Below, one piece after another: positions 36,469-45,418 of a DNA stretch of 64,000 bases (the first letter of the stretch is position 1; each line of letters opens with the position of its first letter). This stretch comes from Cyanidium caldarium (taxonomy: Eukaryota; Rhodophyta; Bangiophyceae; Cyanidiales; Cyanidiaceae), in NCBI GenBank assembly GCA_026184775.1, contig JANCYW010000013.1, positions 186,001 to 250,000 of the forward strand, in the 5' to 3' direction. The position numbers and the translations under genes were made by a program. Below the pieces are notes generated by a model, which searched no databases, had not been told where the DNA came from, and saw nothing but the letters and a program-made list of their open reading frames with translations.

Positions 36469-39400
36469 ATGGATAAGATGGTGGTTGAATCGAGTGTGCT
36501 ATTGGGTAGGCGGGACACTTGTGCGATGGTGGCTGTGAAGCTGCTGGAGCAGGCGGCGGCGTCTGGGGAGGTGCGGGACGTGCAGCTGGTGGCGCGCGCT
36601 TTGGCGGAGCGCATGTGTGCGCCGTCGAAAAGTGTTACGGAGCGCTTGTTGGAGATGGCGCGGGTGTTCCCCATGGTGTTGATTCCGTATGTGGCGCAGA
36701 TTGTTTCGGGGGCACCAGAGGACGGGACCGCCGTCGTAGCGTTGTACGCGGAGTTGCTGGAGGAGGAGCCGGCTCTGCTGGTGCCTATACTGGGCTCGTT
36801 GGCGGAGCTGCCACTGAGTGCCGACACTGGCCACGAGTTTTTGCTGAGGGCGATGCGGGTGTTGCGCTCTGCACCCGAGAGTGACCTGCCGGCGATCGTG
36901 CGGGCGGTTGGGCGGCTGACCAGAGGGCGACACCGCCGCGTCGTGTTGGAGCTGCGACGAGCCCTGGAAGACGCGTCGCCGGAAATCACCGCCCTCATTG
37001 GGGAGGTATTGGCGGACGCTGTCCGGACCAACTGGGATATTGGCGCGGCGTTTCTGGAGATCTGGCGCGGTGAGCCATTGACAGTGCGCGCTGCACACAG
37101 CAGCGCTTCCCGAGCCCGCCTGCTCCGTCGCGGCGGATGGCGGCACCGAGCCGCAACAACCACGTTGGATGCATGGACGCCACTCGATTTCTGCGCGAGC
37201 GTGATCATTTTGATGCGACTGCGGGATCGGCATGCCGCTGCCGACGCTATCCGCGCGAGCGTCCGGCGGGGCGCCCTCTCCGCTCCGGCATGCGCGCAAC
37301 TGTTGCCGCAGTATCGATTCGCCCTGGAGCCGTATTTGCCGGGACTACGGCAACTGTTGCGCGTCCTGCTCCGAGAGCCACAGGCGTCGGAATGCCTCGG
37401 GCATCTATTTCAGCGGTGTTTTGTGTGTTTCGAGGCGTTACGCGCCGATCTGTTGCGTGATCTCTGCACCCACTGTTTGCAGCCATGGCATCCGCACGTC
37501 GCGAACGGGCACGAACCAGCACATGACGCCATGCGGCACCGGACGGTGGTCGGCGCTCGTTTGCTCCAGGCGCTGGCTGTACAGTGTCCGGCGGAGCTGG
37601 CACCGCATGCTCATCTGGTGGAAGACCGATTGCACCAATGGCGACAGATCGTGGAGAGCGACGCTTTGGCGGAGTCAATGGCGGTGTTTGTCTCGCAAAT
37701 GAAGACGTTGCGACCGTCGGCGCTCTCCGCGATGAACTTGGCCATGCGCAAACATCTGCCCTGGGGCGATCCGCTGGCGTTCTCGCTTGCGCACGTGCTC
37801 CTGCAGTGCGCCGACGATGCAGTCGCTGTGGCGGAGAAACGCTCTATCATGGACGCGCTGGTGCGGGCGGCACCGCGGGATATGCACAGCCCTTTGGCAC
37901 CGCTGCTCCTGAAGATTCTGGCCGACGCCTCTGCACTGGATGACCACCGCGCGGTCACTGGGGCATTTCTGGATTCGTTGCTGCCGGCCGGAAGCATCGG
38001 GCCGTCGCACGAAGTGTACATGGGCCAGCTGCGCGAATGCACGCCGGCATGCATTCACGCAATTGCTCTGGCGATGTCCGCCATGGGGCGGTGTCAGGGT
38101 AACTGTCCCCGGATCGTCTTGTCATCGGCATTGCGTAGTCTGGTGCGTCTCTCGGTCTGCGTGCAGCGTTTTCAAGGCGTTGATGCTGCTGCAGCTATTG
38201 CTGACGATGTCGTTGTTGAACCGGCGGGGTGCGTCTGCGCAATGTCCACCGCTGCGCTGGCCGATTCGTTGCGGGAAGCGGTGCTCGCCCGGGTAGCACT
38301 GATCTGTTTACTCAATCGCGCAGACGACTCGCCAGGCAGTGTTATCGATCAATGGATCTCGGACCTGAATGCAGCGGAGGAGGCACTGACCGTTGGCGTC
38401 TTGCTGCTCATGGAGCGGTCGCCCGAAGCTGACCGCCCACTGGCATTGGTGGAGCGGCTGTATCGGGCGTCGCCGGAGCGGCTGACTCTGCGCGCGCAAA
38501 TGCGGGCATTGGCGTGCACCAGTTGCGTGCTGCCCACGCAGCTGCGCATGTTACTGCGCCGCCTAGAGGAGTCGAATGACATGGAAGCTGCGTCCGACGG
38601 AGACGGCTGTGCTGCGGCTGATTTGCAGTGGTGGCACTGGCTCGCGCAACATATTCGCGAGTCGTTACGCACGAATGGCGAGACGGACGTATTCTGGCGC
38701 TGCCTGCTGCTGCGAGTATGCGCACTGCTATCCGCTCGGGCTGGCGAGTCCGAGTCAGTGGCCATCGCCAAAGTGTTCGACGGCGACCCGCGGAGCTTTT
38801 TCAGCAACGCTGCCGATCAAGCAGACGATGCACTCACGGCGTGTTTATGCTTGGAGGCGGTGGAAGCGTGCACGACGGACATTGCCGAACGCAGCAAGGA
38901 CACCGGCGGTGATGCGGTCAGCAGTCTCTGGTTACGCGCATTGCTGCGTCCCTTCAAAGTCGCTGACGACATCGAAGCCGCACGGCATTTTCTCACCCTC
39001 TCCCAAGCGGCGACCCTGAAGCACGCGTTCATCTCCGAGCGGTATCGCGTCGAAAAGTGGCTACGGAGCATGGAGCCGTTGCGGGCTTTGGACAAGGCGT
39101 GCTGTTTGGTGCAACTGATCGTTCCGGCGACGAGTATGGGGTCGGCTAGCCGTGTCGCTTGTCTGACGCCGGCGTCAAGGCACTGGCTCGCCGCGGCCGT
39201 CCTGGCCGCGGCTGTGGGCGACGGACCGGTTCGCTTGCGGGCAGTGCCGATATTCTTACACCGGCAGGCGTCGCTACTGCTGAGCGTCTCGCCGTTGCTG
39301 CAGGAGCGCACGGCAACCCAGCAGCAATTGCTGATCGCTCTGCTCCGCACCCTGGTGAAGGCTGTGCCCGTGATGCAGATGCGCGTCGCTGAACTGCATC

Positions 39401-39963
39401 GCTACAAAGGCGACGGCGCACTCGATGTAGCCACAGCGCGCTGCCAAGCTTCGCACGCCCTGAAAGGTGTGCGCGAGGTAGGTGCCCATGCGCTCGCGCT
39501 GTGCAGCCACGTCAAGGCCATATCCGCCGAGGATGCCGGCGGCGAAACGGCCAGAAAACGGTTATTAATGCTGGTGCCGAAGCTGCTCCTGCGAGCGGAG
39601 TCGTTGCTGAGTAGTATCGACGAGGCGACCAAGTTGTATAGCTACCAAATTGACGAACCTGCGACTGAGGAGATGGAGGCCTACTTCCACTTGCCAGATG
39701 CGGAGCACCTATTCCTGGATCAGGTGGGGGATGTCGAGCAGGAGGCTGACGCGGCCTCCGATGAGATGTTGGAGGAGCACGTGTCGGAGGACGATCAAGA
39801 GGGCTCGAACAGTAGTGACGACGAGTCAGCGTCGAGTTCAGCGGTTGGCGATGACGACGACAGCGAGGGCGACCGTTTCTTTGTTCGGCGCGCGCACGCA
39901 TCCAACGGCGACGAGGGCGAGGGTGACGAGAAGCCCATCTCGTTTTACTTCGGGCCAAGATGA
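36469..39963 (+). CDS. FANCD2: FANCD2 homologue (Fanconi anaemia DNA interstrand crosslink repair)
   Basis: 1,164 residues from ATG 36469 (GTG three codons earlier). Helical solenoid matching FANCD2: [20 protein letters not shown] near residue 100 aligns with human [37 protein letters not shown] with [36 protein letters not shown] with the following helix, and [15 protein letters not shown] (about 560) with APYFRLLRLCVERQ. The end [15 protein letters not shown] matches RQLHHLCGHSKIRQ, then an acidic tail as in FANCD2. Shorter than human (1,451). The stretch corresponding to the loop with the monoubiquitinated Lys561 appears to be missing. Role: partner of FANCI, clamped on DNA at stalled forks. 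FANCI itself is not in the window; it is the main alternative but fits less well. Confidence 0.8.
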   Translation: MDKMVVESSVLLGRRDTCAMVAVKLLEQAAASGEVRDVQLVARALAERMCAPSKSVTERLLEMARVFPMVLIPYVAQIVSGAPEDGTAVVALYAELLEEEPALLVPILGSLAELPLSADTGHEFLLRAMRVLRSAPESDLPAIVRAVGRLTRGRHRRVVLELRRALEDASPEITALIGEVLADAVRTNWDIGAAFLEIWRGEPLTVRAAHSSASRARLLRRGGWRHRAATTTLDAWTPLDFCASVIILMRLRDRHAAADAIRASVRRGALSAPACAQLLPQYRFALEPYLPGLRQLLRVLLREPQASECLGHLFQRCFVCFEALRADLLRDLCTHCLQPWHPHVANGHEPAHDAMRHRTVVGARLLQALAVQCPAELAPHAHLVEDRLHQWRQIVESDALAESMAVFVSQMKTLRPSALSAMNLAMRKHLPWGDPLAFSLAHVLLQCADDAVAVAEKRSIMDALVRAAPRDMHSPLAPLLLKILADASALDDHRAVTGAFLDSLLPAGSIGPSHEVYMGQLRECTPACIHAIALAMSAMGRCQGNCPRIVLSSALRSLVRLSVCVQRFQGVDAAAAIADDVVVEPAGCVCAMSTAALADSLREAVLARVALICLLNRADDSPGSVIDQWISDLNAAEEALTVGVLLLMERSPEADRPLALVERLYRASPERLTLRAQMRALACTSCVLPTQLRMLLRRLEESNDMEAASDGDGCAAADLQWWHWLAQHIRESLRTNGETDVFWRCLLLRVCALLSARAGESESVAIAKVFDGDPRSFFSNAADQADDALTACLCLEAVEACTTDIAERSKDTGGDAVSSLWLRALLRPFKVADDIEAARHFLTLSQAATLKHAFISERYRVEKWLRSMEPLRALDKACCLVQLIVPATSMGSASRVACLTPASRHWLAAAVLAAAVGDGPVRLRAVPIFLHRQASLLLSVSPLLQERTATQQQLLIALLRTLVKAVPVMQMRVAELHRYKGDGALDVATARCQASHALKGVREVGAHALALCSHVKAISAEDAGGETARKRLLMLVPKLLLRAESLLSSIDEATKLYSYQIDEPATEEMEAYFHLPDAEHLFLDQVGDVEQEADAASDEMLEEHVSEDDQEGSNSSDDESASSSAVGDDDDSEGDRFFVRRAHASNGDEGEGDEKPISFYFGPR

Positions 39964-40133
39964 ACAAATAACGAGGCCGTGCATGCGATGCATTACAAAG
40001 TGCGTCTAAAAAATCGAAACTGCCACTGACAAAAATTTTGAAACCGGAAGTTCCATTTCTCGCCGTTTCGGTTTCTCGTAATTTATTGGATATGCAAAGT
40101 ATTTCCGCTGCTTTCCCTCACTTTCGCACACCT
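39964..40133. other. AT-rich convergent 3' region
   Basis: 170 bases between two convergent genes, visibly richer in A and T than its surroundings. An AATAAA on the minus strand (40087 to 40082) lies about 50 bases past the Nopp140 stop codon and could be its polyadenylation signal. Confidence 0.5.
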
Positions 40134-42197
40134 CTACGAATCCCCATAGTCGAAGCGGAACGAGCGAGCCTCCGTGGATATGCGGCCACCGTGGTAGCCG
40201 CTGCGCTTCCGCTTGGTCTTTTCGCGGCGAAAATCTTTGCCCTGCACACGCGACAAGTCGCTCCAAGTCCTCATGCCATGTTCGTCGCGCGGCCTGTTAT
40301 CCCGCAGCGACGGGTGCGCTAACGCGACCTGATCCTCACGCACTCGGCGAAACGGTTGATTCGTCACACGCGCGCGCTTTTCTGCTCCCCCTCTTGATGG
40401 CGCGCTTCCCTGCGTTCCATTTGCAGCGCGCGTGATGCCAGCACGATGGCCGTCAACTCCCCCCCGGTGGCTAGCATCATCGCCATTGGCCGGAGGTGCG
40501 GGAGTTGAGACGGATTTGGCTTTCGCCGTTTGCGAAAGTTCTGCGGCCGCTCCCGACGGCGCGGCACCGGCGCTGCTACCCCCAGTGGATGAAGCGTCTT
40601 CTGATTCCTCAGGCGCCGCCGCGGGTGCGGGCTTGGACATCTTCTGTGCCACTGCGCCGCGGCGCGCCGGTGGCAACGATGAGCCGGAAGAGCTTGTTGC
40701 TGCGGACGTCGAGTCGCTCTCAAGGCTAGTACTTACTGAGGTCTCGCTCGCAGACGACGAGCCACTTGTCGATAGCGCTGCCGAACCTGACGTCGTTGTC
40801 GACGTACCTGTCGAGCTCGACGTTGCCGACGACGATGTGGCGTTATCGACAGGAATTGCTCCCACCGAAAGTGCCCGGCGTCCAGTGATTTTGGCGCCTT
40901 CGGTTGGACGTGCACCAACGATGGGCATCACCAGCTGCTCCTGCGAAACCGCGCTCGACGATGCGGCGCTGGAGGCGCTCGAGTCGGCTGAGCTCTCAAC
41001 TCGACCTGCTTGCCGCGGCGCCCTCATTTCGGATGAGCTGGACGACTCACGCGCCTGCACTGGTTTCTCCCGTGGTGCCAACGGCGGCTGCAGTCCGTGC
41101 GAGCCGTCGGAGTCTCCCAGCGAGGATGATACCGATTCGGACGCGCTGCTGCTCGTGGTCTCCGACGATGACGAGGAGCGACGGGTCTCGCTGGTTGACG
41201 GCAAGCGCCGCTGCTCCTCCCGTGCGACTCCCACACTCAGAACCACTGGCGTCGGCACCGGCTGCGCATCTTTTCCGCGCACTGCCGCACCCACACTTGA
41301 CGCCGACGTCGAACTGGTGCTCGCCGAAGACGACGATGTTGAGCTTTCTTTGGATGAGGCATCAGAGCTTGAAAGCGATGACGAATCTGTTGCGCTCGTC
41401 GACGTCGAGGATGATACCGCCGCACTTTGAGACAATGCCACCGCTTTCAGCGGGGCACCGTCGCGAAGCTGTGGCGCACCACGGCGCAGGACTGCAGCGC
41501 TCTGCCCCTCTGTCGTGGCGCTCGATTCTCCGGTGCTGCTCGACGCCGACGATGCCACCCAGTTGGCAGAGCTTTTCGTAGACGACTGCGGGGATGACGC
41601 TACTTGGGCATTGACCAACACGGAGGAAGAACTTTCCGACGAAGCCGAAGGCAAGCACACCCGACCAGCGCTCACACCGCTGTTGCCGCTCGACATGGCG
41701 GCGGACAGCGCTGACGAGCTGGTCAGGGAGGTGGATTCGCTGGCGGACCCCGCCGTCACGCTCTCTGAGGATGACGACGCGTAACTTGACGATGACGACG
41801 ACTTGGTGGCCACACCCAGCTGAACAGGTGACTGCTGCGCTAGCTTGTCTACCGGCGAGCCGGAGGCTCTCGCAGAAGTCCCCGCCGCATGAGCGCTGGG
41901 CTCTTTCAACGACGGAGCAGGGCCGCCAGTCGGACTCATCGACAGGCGCCGCCGCTCCTGAAACTCCCCATAAATTTCCTCCAATCTCATCGCGCCCACG
42001 TCATCGCCCTCGACCGTGCGGGCTCGCTTCTTCGACGACCGCTCGGTCGATTCTTTGCGCAACGCCGCCGCCGTCCGCTTCAGACCGACGCGCTCCAGAA
42101 ACGAATGCACCAGACGCACCAAGCCGGTCTGCTGACTCTGTATCGAGGCGCTCGATGAAGTGTCCGACGTAATCCGAGTGCTTTTTTGTGCCGCCAT
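40134..42197 (-). CDS. NOLC1: Nopp140/SRP40-type nucleolar phosphoprotein
   Basis: 687 residues from ATG 42197 (upstream extension lacks support). N-terminal LisH-like dimerisation motif LVRLVHSFLERVGLKRTAAA (about residue 26), a very long Ser/Glu/Asp-rich central part of alternating serine tracts, and the diagnostic SRP40 C-terminal domain: QPFRRVREDQV, FRREKTKRKRSGYHGGRIS, and the end FRFDYGDS. Nopp140 chaperones snoRNPs between nucleolus and Cajal bodies and is heavily phosphorylated by CK2; the serine tracts supply such sites. The central repeats have fewer lysines than the animal protein. Confidence 0.9.
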   Translation of the reverse strand: MAAQKSTRITSDTSSSASIQSQQTGLVRLVHSFLERVGLKRTAAALRKESTERSSKKRARTVEGDDVGAMRLEEIYGEFQERRRLSMSPTGGPAPSLKEPSAHAAGTSARASGSPVDKLAQQSPVQLGVATKSSSSSSYASSSSESVTAGSASESTSLTSSSALSAAMSSGNSGVSAGRVCLPSASSESSSSVLVNAQVASSPQSSTKSSANWVASSASSSTGESSATTEGQSAAVLRRGAPQLRDGAPLKAVALSQSAAVSSSTSTSATDSSSLSSSDASSKESSTSSSSASTSSTSASSVGAAVRGKDAQPVPTPVVLSVGVAREEQRRLPSTSETRRSSSSSETTSSSASESVSSSLGDSDGSHGLQPPLAPREKPVQARESSSSSEMRAPRQAGRVESSADSSASSAASSSAVSQEQLVMPIVGARPTEGAKITGRRALSVGAIPVDNATSSSATSSSTGTSTTTSGSAALSTSGSSSASETSVSTSLESDSTSAATSSSGSSLPPARRGAVAQKMSKPAPAAAPEESEDASSTGGSSAGAAPSGAAAELSQTAKAKSVSTPAPPANGDDASHRGGVDGHRAGITRAANGTQGSAPSRGGAEKRARVTNQPFRRVREDQVALAHPSLRDNRPRDEHGMRTWSDLSRVQGKDFRREKTKRKRSGYHGGRISTEARSFRFDYGDS

Positions 42198-42649
42198 TTC
42201 TCCTCCCAAACACGCCGCTCGATCGTCCGGGCTGGCACCGAACCCGCCGGACGCCGGACGCTCTACGGCCGACGGCGCGGCGACGGCGTCTCGCGGTGTT
42301 CCGCCGTTCGGGCATGTTGGGCACTGTCGATATTCAGGTTGCCAAAGCCGAGACGGGTCGCTCGTTTCCGCCAACACGGCTTGAAGTCAACGACGTGTTC
42401 TCTTCCCAAGGTCAAGATGTGATGCTACGCCCATGGGTTCGTCGCCCTGATCGACTACGACTGAGCCTCGCCGGTTCCCGCGCCCCGTCGATTTTCGTTC
42501 CGTGTCTTTTCACACGACAACCTGTCTCGCCCCTGCCATGTGATACGTAGCCACACCAGCCATCATTCCCCGGAAGAACTTTTACGTCGTTGGCGCCCTA
42601 CCTAGCAACACTCACGTCGCCCCGTTCACTCAGGTGCGCTTGCACCCGC
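42198..42649. other. Intergenic, no gene seen
   Basis: 452 bases upstream of Nopp140 and downstream of the next minus-strand gene. No recognisable gene. Confidence 0.4.
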
Positions 42650-43102
42650 TCACGGCGATTCCTCGTGTCGCTCCTCTTCATCACGGTCGCCAGCCGACTT
42701 ATCTTGTCGCTTGGCGTGGCCCTCCTTGGCCTCGTGTTCCTGGATGGCCTTTTGAACCGCGTCCGTCTCCAGCACCTCTCGAGCCGGCTCCATCCAAAAC
42801 TGCGTCTCCTCGCGCGGGTCGCGTCCAAAAGCGTCCAACTCAACCGGTCCCCGCTCTTGCCCGCCGCTTGCCCTAGCGTCGTCGGCGTTGCCCGGCCCCG
42901 CGGCCCCACCTCCGGCGCTGACGGGCGCAGCCCGCGCGGCCAGCCAGCGCTCCGAGCAGCGTGCAAGGCAGCGGTGGCGCCGTGGACTGGACAGTTCCGC
43001 CCGTCCTCGCACCCTTCCAGTCGCACCTGGCAACCAAGCAGTGTCCACTGCAAAAGCCGTCCACACTGGCCCGCATTTCCGGCTCGCCGCGACCGTGTTC
43101 AT
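42650..43102 (-). CDS. Small uncharacterised protein, possibly mitochondrial
   Basis: 150 residues from ATG 43102. N-terminal ~60 residues are rich in Arg, Ala and Ser with no acid clusters at the very start (MNTVAASRKCGPVWTAF), like an organelle presequence. The C-terminal part (LDAFGRDPREETQFWMEPAR, then LETDAVQKAIQEHEAKEGH) is charged, predicted helical and looks coding; the last 20 residues are Asp/Glu/Arg rich. No family recognised. Divergent from SEC11. The plus strand is also open here, so coding status is moderate. Confidence 0.4.
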   Translation of the reverse strand: MNTVAASRKCGPVWTAFAVDTAWLPGATGRVRGRAELSSPRRHRCLARCSERWLAARAAPVSAGGGAAGPGNADDARASGGQERGPVELDAFGRDPREETQFWMEPAREVLETDAVQKAIQEHEAKEGHAKRQDKSAGDRDEEERHEESP

Positions 43103-43223
43103 GCTGCCGCGAACGCACCGCCGCCTGGGAGCTCCTCGCGCGGCAACGCCGAATGCGTTGACGCCGTGCCTGTGGCCGCGCCTTTGCATCGACGCGACAG
43201 TGTTTGTGCCTGGCACGGGGAGG

Positions 43224-43964
43224 ATGGACCGCGAATCCGCGAGCGCGGTTGCGGACGCGGTCGCGCAAGAGCGGCAACCTGATTGCGGCGACACTGTGGC
43301 AGATGGTGTCGTGGCGCGGGCGCGTGTTTGGTGGCGACGTTGTCGCGGCGATCAACGGGCGGTCGCGGCGACCGACGGTGCTGCTGCGCGATCGGGCCGG
43401 CCGGACGGACGCTCGTCGCTGTTGGACTTGGTGAGCGATATGGTGAGCATGGCTGTCGTGGCGTCGATCGCGGTTATGGCGTGGAAGCTGGCGATACTGT
43501 GGACTTTTTCCGAGTCGCCCATCGTGGTGGTGCTGAGCGGCAGCATGGAGCCGGGCATCTACCGCGGCGACCTGCTGCTGCTGAACAACCGCACCACCGC
43601 CAAGACGCCGCTGAGCACCGGCGACATCGTGGTGTACAATCTGCGGGAGCGCACGGTGCCCATCGTGCACCGAATCATATCCGTGCGAGAGCGGTCGCCC
43701 GCGGAAGTGGGCGAGGCGGCCGACGACCACGACGGGCGCGGCGTTTGCCAGTTTCTGCTCACCAAAGGCGACAACAACCTCGGAGACGACCGCGGCTTGT
43801 ACGCACGCGGACAGATGTGGCTGCGTCGACGAGACATCGTGGGGCGAGTGACTTTTATCATTCCCAAAGTCGGCTTCTTCACCATACTGTTGAACGCCTG
43901 GCCATGGGCCAAGTACGTCATCATCGGCGCCTTGTCGATCGCCGTCATCCTCACGTCGCGGTAG
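43224..43964 (+). CDS. SEC11: Signal peptidase complex catalytic subunit SEC11
   Basis: 246 residues from ATG 43224. Cleaves signal peptides of secretory proteins in the ER. Single N-terminal membrane span (about residues 70-95, MVSMAVVASIAVMAWKLAIL), then SESPIVVVLSGSMEPGIYRG with the catalytic Ser, VPIVHRIISV with the catalytic His (in the ER type His replaces bacterial Lys), and LLTKGDNNLGDDRGLY with the Asp pair. The end VGRVTFIIPKVGF preceding a final hydrophobic segment is typical. An N-terminal extension of about 70 residues is unusual; Sec11 is commonly near 170-180 residues. The frame opens further upstream without support. Confidence 0.93.
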   Translation: MDRESASAVADAVAQERQPDCGDTVADGVVARARVWWRRCRGDQRAVAATDGAAARSGRPDGRSSLLDLVSDMVSMAVVASIAVMAWKLAILWTFSESPIVVVLSGSMEPGIYRGDLLLLNNRTTAKTPLSTGDIVVYNLRERTVPIVHRIISVRERSPAEVGEAADDHDGRGVCQFLLTKGDNNLGDDRGLYARGQMWLRRRDIVGRVTFIIPKVGFFTILLNAWPWAKYVIIGALSIAVILTSR

Positions 43965-44092
43965 TGGGTGTGAAACAGAGCGAGCACCAGAGGGTGCAGC
44001 GCTGTGTCGGGCGATGAGAGCGGTGATGCCGTCGGTGTGTCGGTGACGGTCTCGAGCGCTTCTCTTCGTTGGCGACGGCCATCGGTCCCGAG

Positions 44093-45010
44093 TTATTCTG
44101 CCGACGAGGGCGCCTTGGCCTCGTGCGGCGCCCAGGTGTGAATGCTGAGGGCGTGGATGCGGCGCGCTTCGAGCTCCTCGTTCAGCAGCGCGTACACCAT
44201 CTGATGCCGTTTGACGTCGGGCAGGCCCTCGAACAGCTCGCTCACAATATCGATGCTAAAATGCGACTCGCCTTTGAGGCCGCGAGCGCCCTCGTGCCCG
44301 ATATGCTTGGCCGAGTCGTCTCGAATGTTCAGCACGGTGGGTTTCAGGCGCCGCAGCTTCGCCTCGATCGCCACGCGCACCGGGCCACCCGCGCCGCCGT
44401 CAGCACCAGCACCCTGCCCCCGCAGGGCTACCAACTCCGCCGCTTTCAGCTTGATGGTTTTGATCATGTTCAGGAAACCGTTCGTCCTGCCGGGTGTCAG
44501 GCTCACGTTCAGTCCGGCCTCTTGCACGAAATCCGCCGACAGCTGGCATATGGCCTCGGGCGTCGCCCCGCTCAGGCCGCGCACCAGCAACGCCACCAGT
44601 CCCTTGGTCAGCTGTGCATCGGAGTCGCCCCATAACTTCACCGTCCCGTCCGGCATCAGGTTGGCCTGCACGTATACCGTGCTGAGACAGCCCGGCACTT
44701 GGTTCTCCGGGACCGCATATTCTTGCGGGAGCGGCGGCAGCTGTTGCGCAAAATGCAGCAGCTGTTGCACCCGCAGTTTGGCATTGGGCGCCATCTTGAA
44801 CGCCGTCACAATTTTCTTCAGCTCCGTCGTCGCATACTTGCTGTCCGTCTCATTTGGCGAGTCGTCCGAGAAGAGGCTGTTGCGCACCGCCGGTAAGCTG
44901 CCGCTGCGCCGCGCCGCTCGGCAGCCTTGCCACCCACCGGAGGCACGCTCGCAGATCCAGCGGTCGCGCCGCTGCCCGCGGCCCCACGGCGCTGCCGGCC
45001 CTATAAACAT
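44093..45010 (-). CDS. SUFE1: SufE-BolA fusion, iron-sulfur cluster assembly
   Basis: 305 residues from ATG 45010 (GTG 9 codons earlier). Two domains: SufE (about residues 60-190) with the sulfur-accepting cysteine in NQVPGCLSTVYVQ, and BolA (about 215-300) with LKPTVLNIRDDSAKHIGHEG, ESHFSIDIVSELFEG and LNEELEARRIHALSIHTWAP. This fusion is known from plant plastid SUFE1, where SufE activates the cysteine desulfurase NFS2 and BolA binds glutaredoxin. The N-terminus MFIGPAAPWGRGQRRD has Phe at position 2 and no acids, consistent with a red-type plastid transit peptide. Convergent with SEC11. Confidence 0.93.
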   Translation of the reverse strand: MFIGPAAPWGRGQRRDRWICERASGGWQGCRAARRSGSLPAVRNSLFSDDSPNETDSKYATTELKKIVTAFKMAPNAKLRVQQLLHFAQQLPPLPQEYAVPENQVPGCLSTVYVQANLMPDGTVKLWGDSDAQLTKGLVALLVRGLSGATPEAICQLSADFVQEAGLNVSLTPGRTNGFLNMIKTIKLKAAELVALRGQGAGADGGAGGPVRVAIEAKLRRLKPTVLNIRDDSAKHIGHEGARGLKGESHFSIDIVSELFEGLPDVKRHQMVYALLNEELEARRIHALSIHTWAPHEAKAPSSAE

Positions 45011-45418
45011 GCTCCACGTCTCTGGCGAGACCCACACTCCGCCTTGCTAAAACGCTTCAGCGAGCGGTCGTCTCGAGTCACCCACGCCCGCTCAACCCGT
45101 CGGGCATCCCCGCCCGCCGTCGTTCACGCTCCGCTTCACCGTGACGCTGCCGTGCAACTTGACAAGCTCCCCCAACTCCAACCGCCGCGCCTACCAAAGT
45201 GCGTCCTGTTGCCTGGAGTGTGCGCAATCGTGACGTTGGGCACCAACCACCGACGCCGAACACACCCGCACGCCCGCCTGCTGCTCTCGAAGGCTTCGGC
45301 GCGCGTCCTGCAGCAACCGCATCTCGCGCAGGGCGCCGCAGGGTTGCAACGCGCTGACCCGCCCAAGAGGTTGAACGTTCATCTTGAAACGTTTCCGAAA
45401 ACGTGGGAGGCGAGCTGA
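45011..45418. other. Divergent intergenic region of SUFE1 and ClpB
   Basis: 408 bases with both promoters. Near the ClpB start lie clustered GAA and TTC triplets (see separate entry). No gene recognised. Confidence 0.45.
45373..45399 (+). promoter_or_regulatory. Heat-shock-element-like cluster upstream of ClpB
   Basis: GAAnnTTC (45373-45380) is followed by GAA at 45386, TTC at 45393 and GAA at 45397, ending 19 bases before the ATG of a heat-shock chaperone. Spacing beyond the first pair is not in the canonical 5-bp register, so this is only a candidate. Confidence 0.25.
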
